Of a stretch of DNA of 64,000 nt, positions 50,174 to 60,309 are shown one piece after another. The notes under the pieces were generated by a model, which saw nothing but the letters and a program-made list of their open reading frames with translations, made no database searches and was not told the origin of the DNA. The stretch spans positions 248,001 to 312,000 of the forward strand of contig PZPK01000002.1 of the NCBI GenBank assembly GCA_006212045.1, read 5' to 3'. The stretch's first letter is position 1. The number at the start of each line of letters is the position of its first letter. The position numbers were made by a program, and so were the translations under genes. The DNA comes from Oleiphilus sp. Lineage in GTDB: Bacteria; Pseudomonadota; Gammaproteobacteria; Pseudomonadales; Oleiphilaceae.

Positions 50174-52153
50174 ATGGGAAGCAGAATGAAGAAAGTACAA
50201 CCAGAAGAAGGCGAAAGCGCCGACATCGTTTCAGAGAACATTGAGCGATTGAAAGAATTGTTCCCCGATGTGTTCAGTGAGGGCGGCGTTGACTTCGAGG
50301 CGCTTCGTCAATTGCTTGGTGATGCCAAAGTATTAGACGAAGGCGAGGAAAAGTATGGCCTCCATTGGCATGGCAAGAAAAAGGCTCGCCAGATAGCGCT
50401 GACACCTTCAACAGGAACCTTGCTTCCATGCCCTGATGAAAGCGTTGATTGGGATACGACCAAGAATCTATTCATCGAGGGAGACAACCTCGAAGTTCTC
50501 AAGCTGCTTCAGAAGAGTTACGCCAACAGGGTCAAGATGATCTATATCGACCCGCCATACAACACAGGCAAGGAGTTCATTTATCCCGACAAGTTTCAGG
50601 AAAATCTGGATACCTATCTCAAGTACACAGGTCAGGTTGATGATAACGGAGCTAAGTTTAGTTCTAACACTGAGACGACAGGGCGAAAACACACGAATTG
50701 GCTCTCAATGATGTATCCACGGTTGCGCATAGCCAAGAACCTTCTCCGAAAAGATGGCGTGATCTTTATTTCCATTGACGAAAATGAGACTGAGAATTTA
50801 AAGCTGATTTGTAACGAGATATTTGGCGAAGAAAATTTGCTAGGCAGAGTGGTTTGGAAGAACGCTACTGATAATAACCCTACCAATATTGCAATTGAGC
50901 ATGAGTACATACTTGTGTATTGCAAGAGCCGAAGTGACTTGGAGCCAGTATGGAAATCATCAGTTTCCGATATTAAAGAATTATTGGTTCAGAAGGGCAA
51001 TGAACTGCTAGCGGAATATTCCGAAGATGGTGAGCTAGTGGAGGCTTATACCCAGTGGTTTAGGGAGAACAAGTCACAACTTTGGCCGTTAGATGGTTAC
51101 AAGTTTATTGATCGAGGTGGAGTCTACGCTGGTATTAGAGGCGTGCATAACCCGGGAAAAGAAGGTTATCGCTATGACGTGTTGCATCCAGAAACGGGGC
51201 AGCCTTGTACAGAACCACTAATGGGATATCGGTTTCCCAAAGAAACTATGGACAGGTTGCTCGCTGAGGAAAAGATTATCTTTGGTGAAGATCACAATAA
51301 GATCATAGAACTTAAATTCTATGCGCATGAGTATCAAGAAAAGCTGCCAAGTGTATTCGAGTTAGATGGCAGATCGGGTGCGTACGATGTTAGAGCGCTA
51401 TTTCCAGAATACAGAACAGCATTCGATAACCCAAAGCCTGTCAAATTCTTAGTTTCTTTTGTTCCTTTCTTGGCAAAGAACTCCGATGACATTGTTTTGG
51501 ATTTTTTCGCCGGATCAAGTAGTACGGCTCATTCGGTCATGGAACTAAATGCGAAAGATGGTGCGTCGAGACGATTTGTGATGGTTCAACTTCCCGAGAA
51601 ATGTTCGGAGAAATCGGAGCCGTATAAGAACGGTGTGCAAACAATTTCTGAGTTAAGCATTGAGCGTGTAAGGCGTGCAGCAACCGCTTACAAGAACTCA
51701 CAGGACGCTAAACCAAGTGACTTTGGATTTAAATTATTTAAGCTTTCAAACTCGAATTTGCAGGCGTGGAACCCTGACAGACACGACTTAGAGGAAAGTC
51801 TTCTTTCTCACGAAGAGCACATTGTTCAAGGCCGTTCTGAACTGGATGTACTGTACGAACTGCTTTTGAAGCGTGGCGTTGATCTTGCTGTTCCAATCGA
51901 AAGCCGAGAAGTTGCCGGAAAGGTTATTTATAGCATTGGCTACGGCGTCTTGTTTGCCTGCCTCGACGAGTCCATTAGCAAAGATCAGGTCGAAGAAATA
52001 GGTCAAGCAATAGTCGATTGGCATCGGGAGCTTGCCCCAAGCTCAGACACTCATGTGTTCTTCCGTGATAGCGCGTTCAGGGATGACGTTTCTAAAACCA
52101 ACATGGCCGCCATTCTGGAGCAGAACGGCATAAACCATGTGCGCAGCTTGTAG
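50174..52153 (+). CDS. mod: Type III-like DNA methyltransferase (Mod)
   Basis: A 659-residue adenine N6 methyltransferase. The catalytic motif DPPYNTGKEF (near residue 126) comes before the SAM-binding motif LDFFAGSSSTAH (near 445), which is the beta-class order of type III Mod proteins. A long variable target-recognition region lies between them. A second ATG at 50186 is an equally good start. It pairs with the Res gene at 53848 and is separated from it by the DUF262 gene, which is unusual. It would methylate one strand of an asymmetric site and protect the host DNA. Confidence 0.9.
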   Translation: MGSRMKKVQPEEGESADIVSENIERLKELFPDVFSEGGVDFEALRQLLGDAKVLDEGEEKYGLHWHGKKKARQIALTPSTGTLLPCPDESVDWDTTKNLFIEGDNLEVLKLLQKSYANRVKMIYIDPPYNTGKEFIYPDKFQENLDTYLKYTGQVDDNGAKFSSNTETTGRKHTNWLSMMYPRLRIAKNLLRKDGVIFISIDENETENLKLICNEIFGEENLLGRVVWKNATDNNPTNIAIEHEYILVYCKSRSDLEPVWKSSVSDIKELLVQKGNELLAEYSEDGELVEAYTQWFRENKSQLWPLDGYKFIDRGGVYAGIRGVHNPGKEGYRYDVLHPETGQPCTEPLMGYRFPKETMDRLLAEEKIIFGEDHNKIIELKFYAHEYQEKLPSVFELDGRSGAYDVRALFPEYRTAFDNPKPVKFLVSFVPFLAKNSDDIVLDFFAGSSSTAHSVMELNAKDGASRRFVMVQLPEKCSEKSEPYKNGVQTISELSIERVRRAATAYKNSQDAKPSDFGFKLFKLSNSNLQAWNPDRHDLEESLLSHEEHIVQGRSELDVLYELLLKRGVDLAVPIESREVAGKVIYSIGYGVLFACLDESISKDQVEEIGQAIVDWHRELAPSSDTHVFFRDSAFRDDVSKTNMAAILEQNGINHVRSL

Positions 52154-52163
52154 GGGGTAACGA

Positions 52164-53855
52164 ATGAGCAAGAAGATCAGTGGTGCAGAATACCCCTTAG
52201 CCAAAATATTTAGCTCAGATTTTGAGTATGTCATTCCCTCATATCAGAGGCCGTATGCGTGGACAGTAGATCAAGCCTCCGAGCTTTTCGACGATCTTTT
52301 TGACTTCTACAAGTCTGAGCCGGAAGAAGGCTACTTCCTTGGCAGCATAGTCCTGATTAAACAAGAGTCGGAGCCGTATGCGGAGGTGATAGATGGTCAG
52401 CAGCGACTAACAACACTGACTATTTTACTGTCTGCGCTTGCGTCGATATTGGAAGGGAAACAGCGGGATACCCTTTGCAAGTACATTCAGGAACCCGGAA
52501 ATGAATTCGAGGGTTTGGAGCCTAAACCTCGCTTGACGCTACGGGAAAGAGACAAAACATTTTTCTCGAAGTATGTGCAAGCACTGGATTTTGAGCATCT
52601 AAGTGGCCTCGATGACAAGAGTCTCGACAACGAGTCTCAAGTCAATATCAAGAAGAATAGCCGGCTATTTCTACAAAGAATTGAGAAAAATCTCGGCAAC
52701 AGTGCCGAGAGCATTAAGGGATTTGTAGCTTTCTTGCTTCAGCGGTGCTTTCTGGTTGCCGTATCCACGCCTAGCCAACAATCGGCTTTCCGCGTGTTCT
52801 CGGTCATGAACAGTCGCGGCCTCGATCTTCAGCCGACAGACATCATTAAGGCGGACATTATTGGCAAGCTCGCTACAGACAAAGAGCGAGATGAGTACAA
52901 CGAGCGATGGGAAGACATGGAGGTCGAGTTAGGTCGCGGTGGCTTCAACGACCTGTTTACCTATGTCCGAATGATCTACGCAAAAGAAAAGGCAAAGAAA
53001 TCTCTTTTGGATGAGTTCCGCAGCCATGTTCTAAGCATCGTAAGTGAGCCGGAAGCACTTATCAGCGAAGTGTTAGAACCTTATGCGAGCGCATTAGCGA
53101 CGGTTCGTACCGCAAATTATGAAGCCGTATCTCACGCTGAAGAAGTGAATACATACCTCCGTTGGCTAAATCGTATTGATAACTCGGACTGGATGCCGGT
53201 AGCGATCCTGTTTCTTTCGGGAAACAAGAACGTGCCGGAATACGTTGAGTGGTTTTTCAGCAGGCTTGAGCGGTTGGCGGCCTATATGCACGTATGCGCC
53301 CTGAACATCAACGAAAGGATTGAACGGTACAACGATGTTATTGAAGCGCTGGAGGACGTTCACTCGCTCAGCAATCCAGTCCAAGCCGTCGAATTAACTG
53401 AGACGGAGAAAGAAAAAATGCGCGAGGCGTTGAACGGAAATATCTACGAACTCACTCCAAGACGAAGAAACTATTTGATTCTTCGTCTTGACGCTTTTCT
53501 TTCGGACGGTGCTGCCTCATACGATCCAAGCATTCTGACTATCGAGCACGTTCTGCCGCAAACGGTGAATGATAATACGGAGTGGGCAGAATTATGGCCG
53601 GATGAACAAATGCGAAAGCAATGGGTGCATCGCATAGCGAATCTGGTTCCTCTCAACAGAAGACGCAATTCACAAGCGCAAAATTACGACTTTGCGAAAA
53701 AGAAGTCAGCGTATTTCTCCGGCAAGAAAGGTGTGTCGTCCTATGTATTGACGACTCAGGTGTTGAACAGCTCTCAGTGGACGCTGGAACATCTTCAAAA
53801 TCGCCAAAATGAATTGCTTGAAGTATTGCAGGAAAACTGGAGGCTAAGTGCATAG
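52164..53855 (+). CDS. DUF262/DUF1524 (GmrSD-like) protein
   Basis: A 563-residue protein. The N-terminal DUF262 has IPSYQRPYAWT (near 28) and the nucleotide-linked VIDGQQRLTTLT (near 77). The C-terminal DUF1524 has an HNH-like site, LTIEHVLPQTV (near 460), followed by NLVPLNRRRNSQ. GmrSD-type enzymes use a DUF262 NTPase and a DUF1524 nuclease to cut modified DNA. The GGGGGT site lies 6 bp before the ATG. Its insertion between mod and res suggests an added nuclease aimed at modified phage DNA. Confidence 0.85.
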   Translation: MSKKISGAEYPLAKIFSSDFEYVIPSYQRPYAWTVDQASELFDDLFDFYKSEPEEGYFLGSIVLIKQESEPYAEVIDGQQRLTTLTILLSALASILEGKQRDTLCKYIQEPGNEFEGLEPKPRLTLRERDKTFFSKYVQALDFEHLSGLDDKSLDNESQVNIKKNSRLFLQRIEKNLGNSAESIKGFVAFLLQRCFLVAVSTPSQQSAFRVFSVMNSRGLDLQPTDIIKADIIGKLATDKERDEYNERWEDMEVELGRGGFNDLFTYVRMIYAKEKAKKSLLDEFRSHVLSIVSEPEALISEVLEPYASALATVRTANYEAVSHAEEVNTYLRWLNRIDNSDWMPVAILFLSGNKNVPEYVEWFFSRLERLAAYMHVCALNINERIERYNDVIEALEDVHSLSNPVQAVELTETEKEKMREALNGNIYELTPRRRNYLILRLDAFLSDGAASYDPSILTIEHVLPQTVNDNTEWAELWPDEQMRKQWVHRIANLVPLNRRRNSQAQNYDFAKKKSAYFSGKKGVSSYVLTTQVLNSSQWTLEHLQNRQNELLEVLQENWRLSA

Positions 53856-56800
53856 CATGAAACTCCATTTTGAAGACGATCTGGATTACCAAAAAGCCGC
53901 AGTAGACTCGGTTGTTAGTCTGTTTAAGGGGCAGGAAATATCCCGCTCTGAATTCACTGTGACCTTCCAGCCCCCCTCTTATATGAAGAGCAGCCCCAAT
54001 TTGTCATTGGGTATGGAGGAAAGCCAGCTCGGTATTGGTAACAGGCTGGTGCTGGTGGATGAAGAAATTGAAGAGAACCTACGCAAGGTGCAGCTCCAGA
54101 ACGGCTTGCGCCCCACTGAAAAACTAGCCAGTGGCGACTTCACCGTTGAAATGGAGACCGGAACGGGCAAGACCTATGTGTATTTGCGCACTATCTTTGA
54201 GCTGAACAAGAACTACGGCTTCACCAAATTTGTGATTGTCGTGCCGTCCGTTGCGATTAAGGAAGGTACATACAAAACGCTGCAAATCACGCAGGAGCAC
54301 TTCGAAGGCTTGTATCCAAAGGCCAAGGGCTACGAATACTTTCTCTACGATTCCTCAAGGCTCGGACAGGTTCGTAACTTTGCGACCAGTAGCAATATCC
54401 AGATCATGGTCACGACGGTCGGCGCGATCAACAAGAAGGATGTAAACAACCTCTACAAGGAGAACGAGAATACAGGTGGTGAAAAGCCGATTGACCTCGT
54501 TCGCGCCACGAACCCGATCATTATCGTCGATGAGCCGCAAAGTGTAGACGGTGGCCTGACGGGTAAAGGGAAAGAAGCGCTCACGGCGATGAACCCGCTG
54601 TGTACCCTGCGATATTCCGCTACCCATGTTGACAAGCATCACATGACCTTCCGTTTGGATGCCGTAGATGCTTATGAGCGCGGTCTGGTTAAGCAGATTG
54701 AGGTGGCTTCGCTTCAGATCGACAGTGGCCACAACAAACCTTATATCCGGTTGGACTCTACCCTTAATCGGAAAGGATCAATCACGGCCAAGGTCGAGGT
54801 GGATGTACAGCGTGGAAAGAATGTCCGGCGGGAATTCCTAACCGTAGAGGACGGTGACGATCTGGAGCAGATTACTGGTCGATCCATCTACGAGAATATG
54901 CAGATCGGAACCATTACCTGCGGAAAGGATAACGAGTCTATCGAAGTGAAAGGTGATGGGTTCGATCAACTACTGAGGCCCGGCGATGCCATTGGCGGTG
55001 TTGATCCTGACCAGATCAAACGTTTGATGATCCGGCGCACAATTAAAGAGCACTTCGATAAGGAACTGATGTTTGCTGCGAACAAAAAGCCGATCAAGGT
55101 GCTGAGCCTGTTCTTTATTGATAGCGTTGAGCACTACCGCCAGTACGACGAAGACGGTAATGCGGTGAAGGGCAAATACGCTCAGATGTTCGAGGAAGAA
55201 TACCGCAAGCTGGCAAAGTCAGCGGAGTATCAAAGCCTCTTCAAGGAGATTGATCTAGATGCCGATGCCGACGAAGTTCACAACGGCTATTTCTCTATCG
55301 ACAAGAAAGGTCGATCCGTAGAAACCGCCGAGAATAATCAGGCAAACCGCGACAATGCCGAGCGGGCGTACAACCTGATTATGAAGGAGAAGGAGAAGCT
55401 ACTGAGCTTTGATACCAAGCTGAAGTTCATCTTCTCTCACTCCGCCCTGAAGGAAGGTTGGGATAATCCGAACGTATTCCAGATTTGCACGCTTCGTGAC
55501 ATGGGCAGCGAGAGGGAGCGCCGCCAGACACTTGGCCGTGGTCTGCGCCTCTGTGTAAACCAGAACGGTGAAAGGCTTCGCGGTAATGACGTAAATACGC
55601 TGACCGTGATTGCGACGGAGAACTACGAGAAGTTTGCCGAGAACCTGCAAAAAGAGATCGAGCAGGACACGGGCATTCGCTTTGGCATTGTTGAGCCGCA
55701 CCAATTCGCGACCATTCAAACTCTCAACGATCAAGGTGAGGTTGCGCCCTTGGGTGTCGAGCAGTCAGAGAAGATTTGGCAGTTCCTCAAGGATCAGCAA
55801 TTTGTGGATGCCAAAGGCAAGGTGCAGGACAGTCTCCGCGCAGTATTGAAAGACGGAAACTTTGAACTGCCGGAAGGCATCAAGCAGGAGCTTGTCAAGG
55901 ATCACGGAGAGGAACAGGCAGGCATTATCGCTTCGGACATTCAGGGTGTTCTTCGCAAGCTGGCAGGCAAGCTGGATATTAAAAACGCCGATGACCGGAA
56001 GATCATTCGAACGCGGGAAGCTGTTCTTGAGTCCGATGACTTCCGCCTGCTTTGGGAGCGGATCAAGTATAAGACGACTTATCGCGTAGAGTTCGACAAT
56101 CTCAAACTTCTGAACGATTGTGCTGACGCAATCAGGAACTGTCCGCCAATTACGAAAACTCGTGCTCAATTCCGAAAGGCAGATATAGCAATTGGCAAAG
56201 GTGGCGTAGGGGTTCAGGAAACCAGCGCATCCGGCTATACCACAATCCACGAGAATGATATCGAATTGCCCGACATCATTACCGACTTGCAGGACAAGAC
56301 CCAGCTTACCAGAAAGAGCATTGTCCAAGTTCTCAGGGAGAGCCGCAGGCTACAAGACTTCCTTCGCAATCCCCAGCAGTTTATCGACTATTGCTCAGAG
56401 GCGATCAACCGCACGAAGCGGTTAGCGCTGGTGGATGGAATCAAGTACACGAAAATCGGTGACGACCATTTCTACGCTCAAGAGCTTTTCGAGCAGGAAG
56501 AGCTGAAAGGCTATTTGAAGAATACGTTGGAAGTTCAAAAGTCCGTCTACACCCATGTCGTGTATGACTCAGGAGGCGTGGAGAAGTCATTCGCCGAGGA
56601 CTTAGAGAAGAATGAAAAAGTGAAGGTCTATGCCAAGTTGCCCGCGTGGTTCAAAGTGCCAACGCCACTTGGTTCGTACAACCCCGATTGGGCGGTTGTC
56701 GTGGAGAACGATGGCGAGGAAAAACTGTACTTCGTCGTCGAAACAAAAGGCAGCACATGGTGGGACGATTTGCGCCACCTTGAAGGCGCGAAAATCAAGT

Positions 56801-56901
56801 GCGGAGAGCGCCATTTTGAAGAAATCGCAACAGACACAGAAAACCCAGCCCGCTACATCAAGTCTACGGACGTGGACGGGATGATGGGATACGTGGATTA
56901 G
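53848..56901 (+). CDS. res: Type III restriction endonuclease (Res)
   Basis: A 1017-residue Res subunit. The SF2 helicase has Walker A METGTGKTYVYL (near 105), IIIVDEPQSVDG (near 227), and motif VI RRQTLGRGLRLCVNQ (near 560). The C-terminal nuclease domain has GSYNPDWAVVV and YFVVETKGS (near 945-970), the PD-ExK pattern. The GTG at 53848 overlaps the previous stop; an ATG at 53857 is an alternative. It cuts DNA when two unmethylated sites are met, together with Mod. Confidence 0.9.
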   Translation: MHSMKLHFEDDLDYQKAAVDSVVSLFKGQEISRSEFTVTFQPPSYMKSSPNLSLGMEESQLGIGNRLVLVDEEIEENLRKVQLQNGLRPTEKLASGDFTVEMETGTGKTYVYLRTIFELNKNYGFTKFVIVVPSVAIKEGTYKTLQITQEHFEGLYPKAKGYEYFLYDSSRLGQVRNFATSSNIQIMVTTVGAINKKDVNNLYKENENTGGEKPIDLVRATNPIIIVDEPQSVDGGLTGKGKEALTAMNPLCTLRYSATHVDKHHMTFRLDAVDAYERGLVKQIEVASLQIDSGHNKPYIRLDSTLNRKGSITAKVEVDVQRGKNVRREFLTVEDGDDLEQITGRSIYENMQIGTITCGKDNESIEVKGDGFDQLLRPGDAIGGVDPDQIKRLMIRRTIKEHFDKELMFAANKKPIKVLSLFFIDSVEHYRQYDEDGNAVKGKYAQMFEEEYRKLAKSAEYQSLFKEIDLDADADEVHNGYFSIDKKGRSVETAENNQANRDNAERAYNLIMKEKEKLLSFDTKLKFIFSHSALKEGWDNPNVFQICTLRDMGSERERRQTLGRGLRLCVNQNGERLRGNDVNTLTVIATENYEKFAENLQKEIEQDTGIRFGIVEPHQFATIQTLNDQGEVAPLGVEQSEKIWQFLKDQQFVDAKGKVQDSLRAVLKDGNFELPEGIKQELVKDHGEEQAGIIASDIQGVLRKLAGKLDIKNADDRKIIRTREAVLESDDFRLLWERIKYKTTYRVEFDNLKLLNDCADAIRNCPPITKTRAQFRKADIAIGKGGVGVQETSASGYTTIHENDIELPDIITDLQDKTQLTRKSIVQVLRESRRLQDFLRNPQQFIDYCSEAINRTKRLALVDGIKYTKIGDDHFYAQELFEQEELKGYLKNTLEVQKSVYTHVVYDSGGVEKSFAEDLEKNEKVKVYAKLPAWFKVPTPLGSYNPDWAVVVENDGEEKLYFVVETKGSTWWDDLRHLEGAKIKCGERHFEEIATDTENPARYIKSTDVDGMMGYVD

Positions 56902-56915
56902 GATGAGGTGGCCTG

Positions 56916-58922
56916 ATGAGTAATGTCAACATATTGAGAGCTGTTGAAAACATCAGATCAGGCACTACGGTCTATACGCCGCTCGTGGAAATAATCGTTA
57001 ATGCGATTCAAGCGATAGAAGACAAGGGAAACGAAGCTGGCCAGATTGATGTTGTTGTGGTGCGTTCTAGTCAAGAAGAGCTGGACAAGAAGGTGCCTTC
57101 GGTTGAGAGTTTTCTTATCAAAGATGATGGGATCGGATTTACGGACGAGAACCGAGATTCTTTCGATACCTTGTATTCCGATTACAAACTTTCCCAAGGA
57201 GGGAAAGGATTCGGACGATTTACTTGCCTGAAATACTTTGACGACCTTGAGATTGAGAGTATCTACCAAGACGGTGAGAAGTTTAAATCGCGAAGATTCC
57301 GAATGGGCAAAGGTAACGATATTATCGTCGATGAAGAACATGCAGACAGCGAAGAAACCGAGAGCAGAACTTGCGTAAAGCTGGCGCGAGTTAAGGACGG
57401 AAGATTCACCGATAAAAAGCTGCCAACGATTGCTCGTGTCCTTGCAGAACGATTGCTCCCATATTTCATAGATCAGGATTACAACTGTCCCTCAATCGCC
57501 GTGTCTGAGAGTGATGGGTCAGGCCGGATAGTTCTCAATGACTACGTTAGTAATCAGCTTTCAGCCTTGATAAAGGAGATAAAGCTCTCTAGCGATATTT
57601 TCAGTTTGCAGGGCAACAAGATCGAATACGGCTTCAGGGTGAGATTGTTCAAGTTCTATTCGCCCAAGAATCAACGCAGCAAAATCAGCTTGGTTGCTCA
57701 CAGGCGAGAAGTGACTGATACGGCAATCCATAACTATATCCCCGAGTTCATAGAAGAATTCTACGATAAGCAATCGGACGGTTCAGATGATCGTGATCGC
57801 AACTACGTTGTGAAGGCTTATGTTTTCGGTGACTATCTTGATGAGAATGTTTCTTTGGAGCGTGGCGGTTTTGAGTTTCAAAAAGAAAGTGACTTGATCC
57901 TTGGAGTGTCGCAAGCGGATATCGAGAAAGAGGCGGCAGAAATATCCAAAGCAGCTATTGGCGATGAGATCACAGCAAGACAAGAGAAGAAGAAAGAGCG
58001 CGTTCAGTCATATGTAGACGATGAGGCGCCATGGCATCGAGCCATTCTAAAATCGGTTGATCTAACTTCCATGCCCTACAATCCGTCAAAAGAAGAGATT
58101 GAACTGAGGCTACAAAAGGAAAAGCATCGACAGGAGATTGAGGTTACAGGAAAGATCGGAAAGCTCTTAAAGGAAGGCAGTATTGACGATCTGAAAGAGA
58201 ATGTGACCGAGCTGGTAAGTCAGATTTCAGAGACCAGCAAAAACGATCTAACGCACTACATAGCTCTTCGAAGAAAGGTATTGGAGCTTTTCGGGAAGAA
58301 TCTGGAGCTTGATCCAGATGGCCGCTATTCGTCTGAAGGTACTGTGCACGACATTATCTTTCCTCGGCGAAAAGATACTGAGTCAATTCCGTTCGACGAT
58401 CACAATCTCTGGATCATCGACGAACGCCTGAATTTTACAAACTACGTTTCGTCAGATAAGCCACTGAATGACGGGGTAAGCGACAGACCGGACTTGCTTG
58501 CTTATGACCGGAGAGTTCTTTTCAGGGGTGACAACGAATCCAGCAATCCGGTAACAATCTTTGAATTCAAGAAGCCTCAGCGAGACGACTTTGCAAATCC
58601 ATCGTCAGCAGATGACCCCATTCAACAAATCGTCCGGTACGTAAATCAGGTGCGCGAAGGTAAGTACAAGACTCCTGAAGGACGCAAGATTTTGGTGTCT
58701 GAGAATACGCCTTTCTACGGGTATGTCGTCTGTGATTTAACTGCCAAAGTAGAAAAGTGGCTTGAGTTTGAGAAAGATTACAAGCCGATGCCGGACAAAC
58801 TCGGATGGTTTAGGTGGCATGACAATATCAACCTGTACCTTGAAGTGGTTAGTTGGGACAAAGTGCTACGCGATGCCGAAATGAGGAATCGAATATTCTT
58901 CCACAAGTTAGGTATCAGTTAG
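56916..58922 (+). CDS. GHKL ATPase fused to a PD-(D/E)XK nuclease
   Basis: A 668-residue protein. The first part is a GHKL (Hsp90/MutL/histidine kinase-like) ATPase: VEIIVNAIQAIEDKG (N box), IKDDGIGFTDEN (G1 box) and GGKGFGRFTCLK (G2 box). A coiled coil follows (about 365-425). The C-terminus is nuclease-like with RPDLLAYDRRVLF and IFEFKKPQRDD (near 525-550). Such fusions resemble MORC/ATPase-nuclease defence proteins. GAGGTGG lies before the ATG, 14 bp after res. It may be a separate effector or part of the same complex. Confidence 0.8.
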   Translation: MSNVNILRAVENIRSGTTVYTPLVEIIVNAIQAIEDKGNEAGQIDVVVVRSSQEELDKKVPSVESFLIKDDGIGFTDENRDSFDTLYSDYKLSQGGKGFGRFTCLKYFDDLEIESIYQDGEKFKSRRFRMGKGNDIIVDEEHADSEETESRTCVKLARVKDGRFTDKKLPTIARVLAERLLPYFIDQDYNCPSIAVSESDGSGRIVLNDYVSNQLSALIKEIKLSSDIFSLQGNKIEYGFRVRLFKFYSPKNQRSKISLVAHRREVTDTAIHNYIPEFIEEFYDKQSDGSDDRDRNYVVKAYVFGDYLDENVSLERGGFEFQKESDLILGVSQADIEKEAAEISKAAIGDEITARQEKKKERVQSYVDDEAPWHRAILKSVDLTSMPYNPSKEEIELRLQKEKHRQEIEVTGKIGKLLKEGSIDDLKENVTELVSQISETSKNDLTHYIALRRKVLELFGKNLELDPDGRYSSEGTVHDIIFPRRKDTESIPFDDHNLWIIDERLNFTNYVSSDKPLNDGVSDRPDLLAYDRRVLFRGDNESSNPVTIFEFKKPQRDDFANPSSADDPIQQIVRYVNQVREGKYKTPEGRKILVSENTPFYGYVVCDLTAKVEKWLEFEKDYKPMPDKLGWFRWHDNINLYLEVVSWDKVLRDAEMRNRIFFHKLGIS

Positions 58923-59004
58923 GCGCTGTAGAAAACGGTGTGGCTACTATGAGCGTTGAGAGCGGCCAATGTAGATAGATTAAAGTTAAGAGTAGGTCTT
59001 GGTT

Positions 59005-60309
59005 ATGAGCGAAGAGTCAAACATTGCAAGTTGGAACGGCTGCAACCTATACAAGGTTCGCGATCAGCGGCAGCCAGTGAAGCTCGAAGAGCTGGATGCA
59101 GAGAAACTTCGTTCCGAGATTGAGCCGTGGCTTACCGCACTGTTTCAAAGCGAACACTTATCCCTTCTGCTAGGCGGAGGGATATCGTCAGCACTTCATT
59201 GGATGGCAAAAAACGAAGCCGGAGCGGGAATGGCGCAGATTCCCTTTTCAGTTTTCAAAGATCAGATAGAAAAAGCGTCAAAAGAAAGTGCCCTTAAGTC
59301 CGGTCGCGGTGAGCCGAATATTGAAGATCAGATTCGAGTTTGCAATGAGCTAATTAAGGGCTTGGGCATCTATGTGTCGGAAGACGTATATGGGTGCAAG
59401 AAGATCAGAAAGAATCTCGCCAAGTTTGAAAATGAGCTGGAGGATGGCTTAGCGGATTTCGCGAACCTAATTCTGAAATGTGAACACAATATAATTCACT
59501 CTGATAACGCTGAAAAAGCAGCGGAGTGCTTGATGAGCTTTCTCATCAGCTTTGCAAGTCGCTCGGCGACCAGAGAGCGACTGAACATCTTCACAACAAA
59601 TTATGACCGAATAATTGAGTACGGCTCTGAATTGGCTGGCATTCGTCTGATTGATCGCTTTGTAGGGTCGGTCAATCCAGTTTTTCGGTCTTCGCGAATG
59701 GAGGTCGATATGCACTACAACCCACCCGGTATTCGCGGCGAGCCGCGATACTTGGAGGGTGTGGTTCAGTATTCAAAGCTTCATGGGTCATTGGATTGGA
59801 GTGTCAAAGACGATGTTGTACGTCGATATGCCTTGCCGTATGGAGCCAATGACATCGGCAAATACTTGGAGGACGGGTGCAAGAACCTGCTTATCTATCC
59901 CAATGCAGCAAAAGATAAAGAAACCTCAGAATACCCATACGTTGAATTATTTCGTGACTTTGCGGCCTCAGTATGCCGTGCAAATTCGACGGTCGTAGTT
60001 TATGGATACAGCTTTGGTGATGACCATATCAATAGAGTGATTGCCGACATGCTAACGATCCCGTCAACGCACTTGGTCATCATTAGTTTTGACGACCAAG
60101 GTGATCGGATCAAAAATTTCTACGAAAGGGTTAAGCGACCTGCCCAGATATCACTTCTCATTGGTGGTCATTTCGGCGATCTGAAATCTTTGATCGACAA
60201 CTACCTACCGAAGCCAGCTATTGATCGTACTACGATCAAAATGGCCGATCTTCTAAAAGCGCGAGGTATTGCGGCTCCACACGGTGAACACGGTCAGGAG
60301 GAATCATGA
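59005..60309 (+). CDS. SIR2-domain effector of a SIR2-HerA system
   Basis: A 434-residue SIR2 family protein. NAD-binding motif SLLLGGGISSALH (near 55), FTTNYDRIIEYG (near 198), YSKLHGSLDWSV (near 259) and VVYGYSFGDDHINRV (near 335) are all visible. Defence SIR2 enzymes degrade NAD(+) upon phage sensing. It overlaps the HerA gene by 4 bp, the arrangement of the SIR2-HerA (Nezha) defence system. The ATG at 59005 is preferred over the TTG at 58999. It follows the GHKL gene by 82 bp, so a new promoter is possible. Confidence 0.9.
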   Translation: MSEESNIASWNGCNLYKVRDQRQPVKLEELDAEKLRSEIEPWLTALFQSEHLSLLLGGGISSALHWMAKNEAGAGMAQIPFSVFKDQIEKASKESALKSGRGEPNIEDQIRVCNELIKGLGIYVSEDVYGCKKIRKNLAKFENELEDGLADFANLILKCEHNIIHSDNAEKAAECLMSFLISFASRSATRERLNIFTTNYDRIIEYGSELAGIRLIDRFVGSVNPVFRSSRMEVDMHYNPPGIRGEPRYLEGVVQYSKLHGSLDWSVKDDVVRRYALPYGANDIGKYLEDGCKNLLIYPNAAKDKETSEYPYVELFRDFAASVCRANSTVVVYGYSFGDDHINRVIADMLTIPSTHLVIISFDDQGDRIKNFYERVKRPAQISLLIGGHFGDLKSLIDNYLPKPAIDRTTIKMADLLKARGIAAPHGEHGQEES

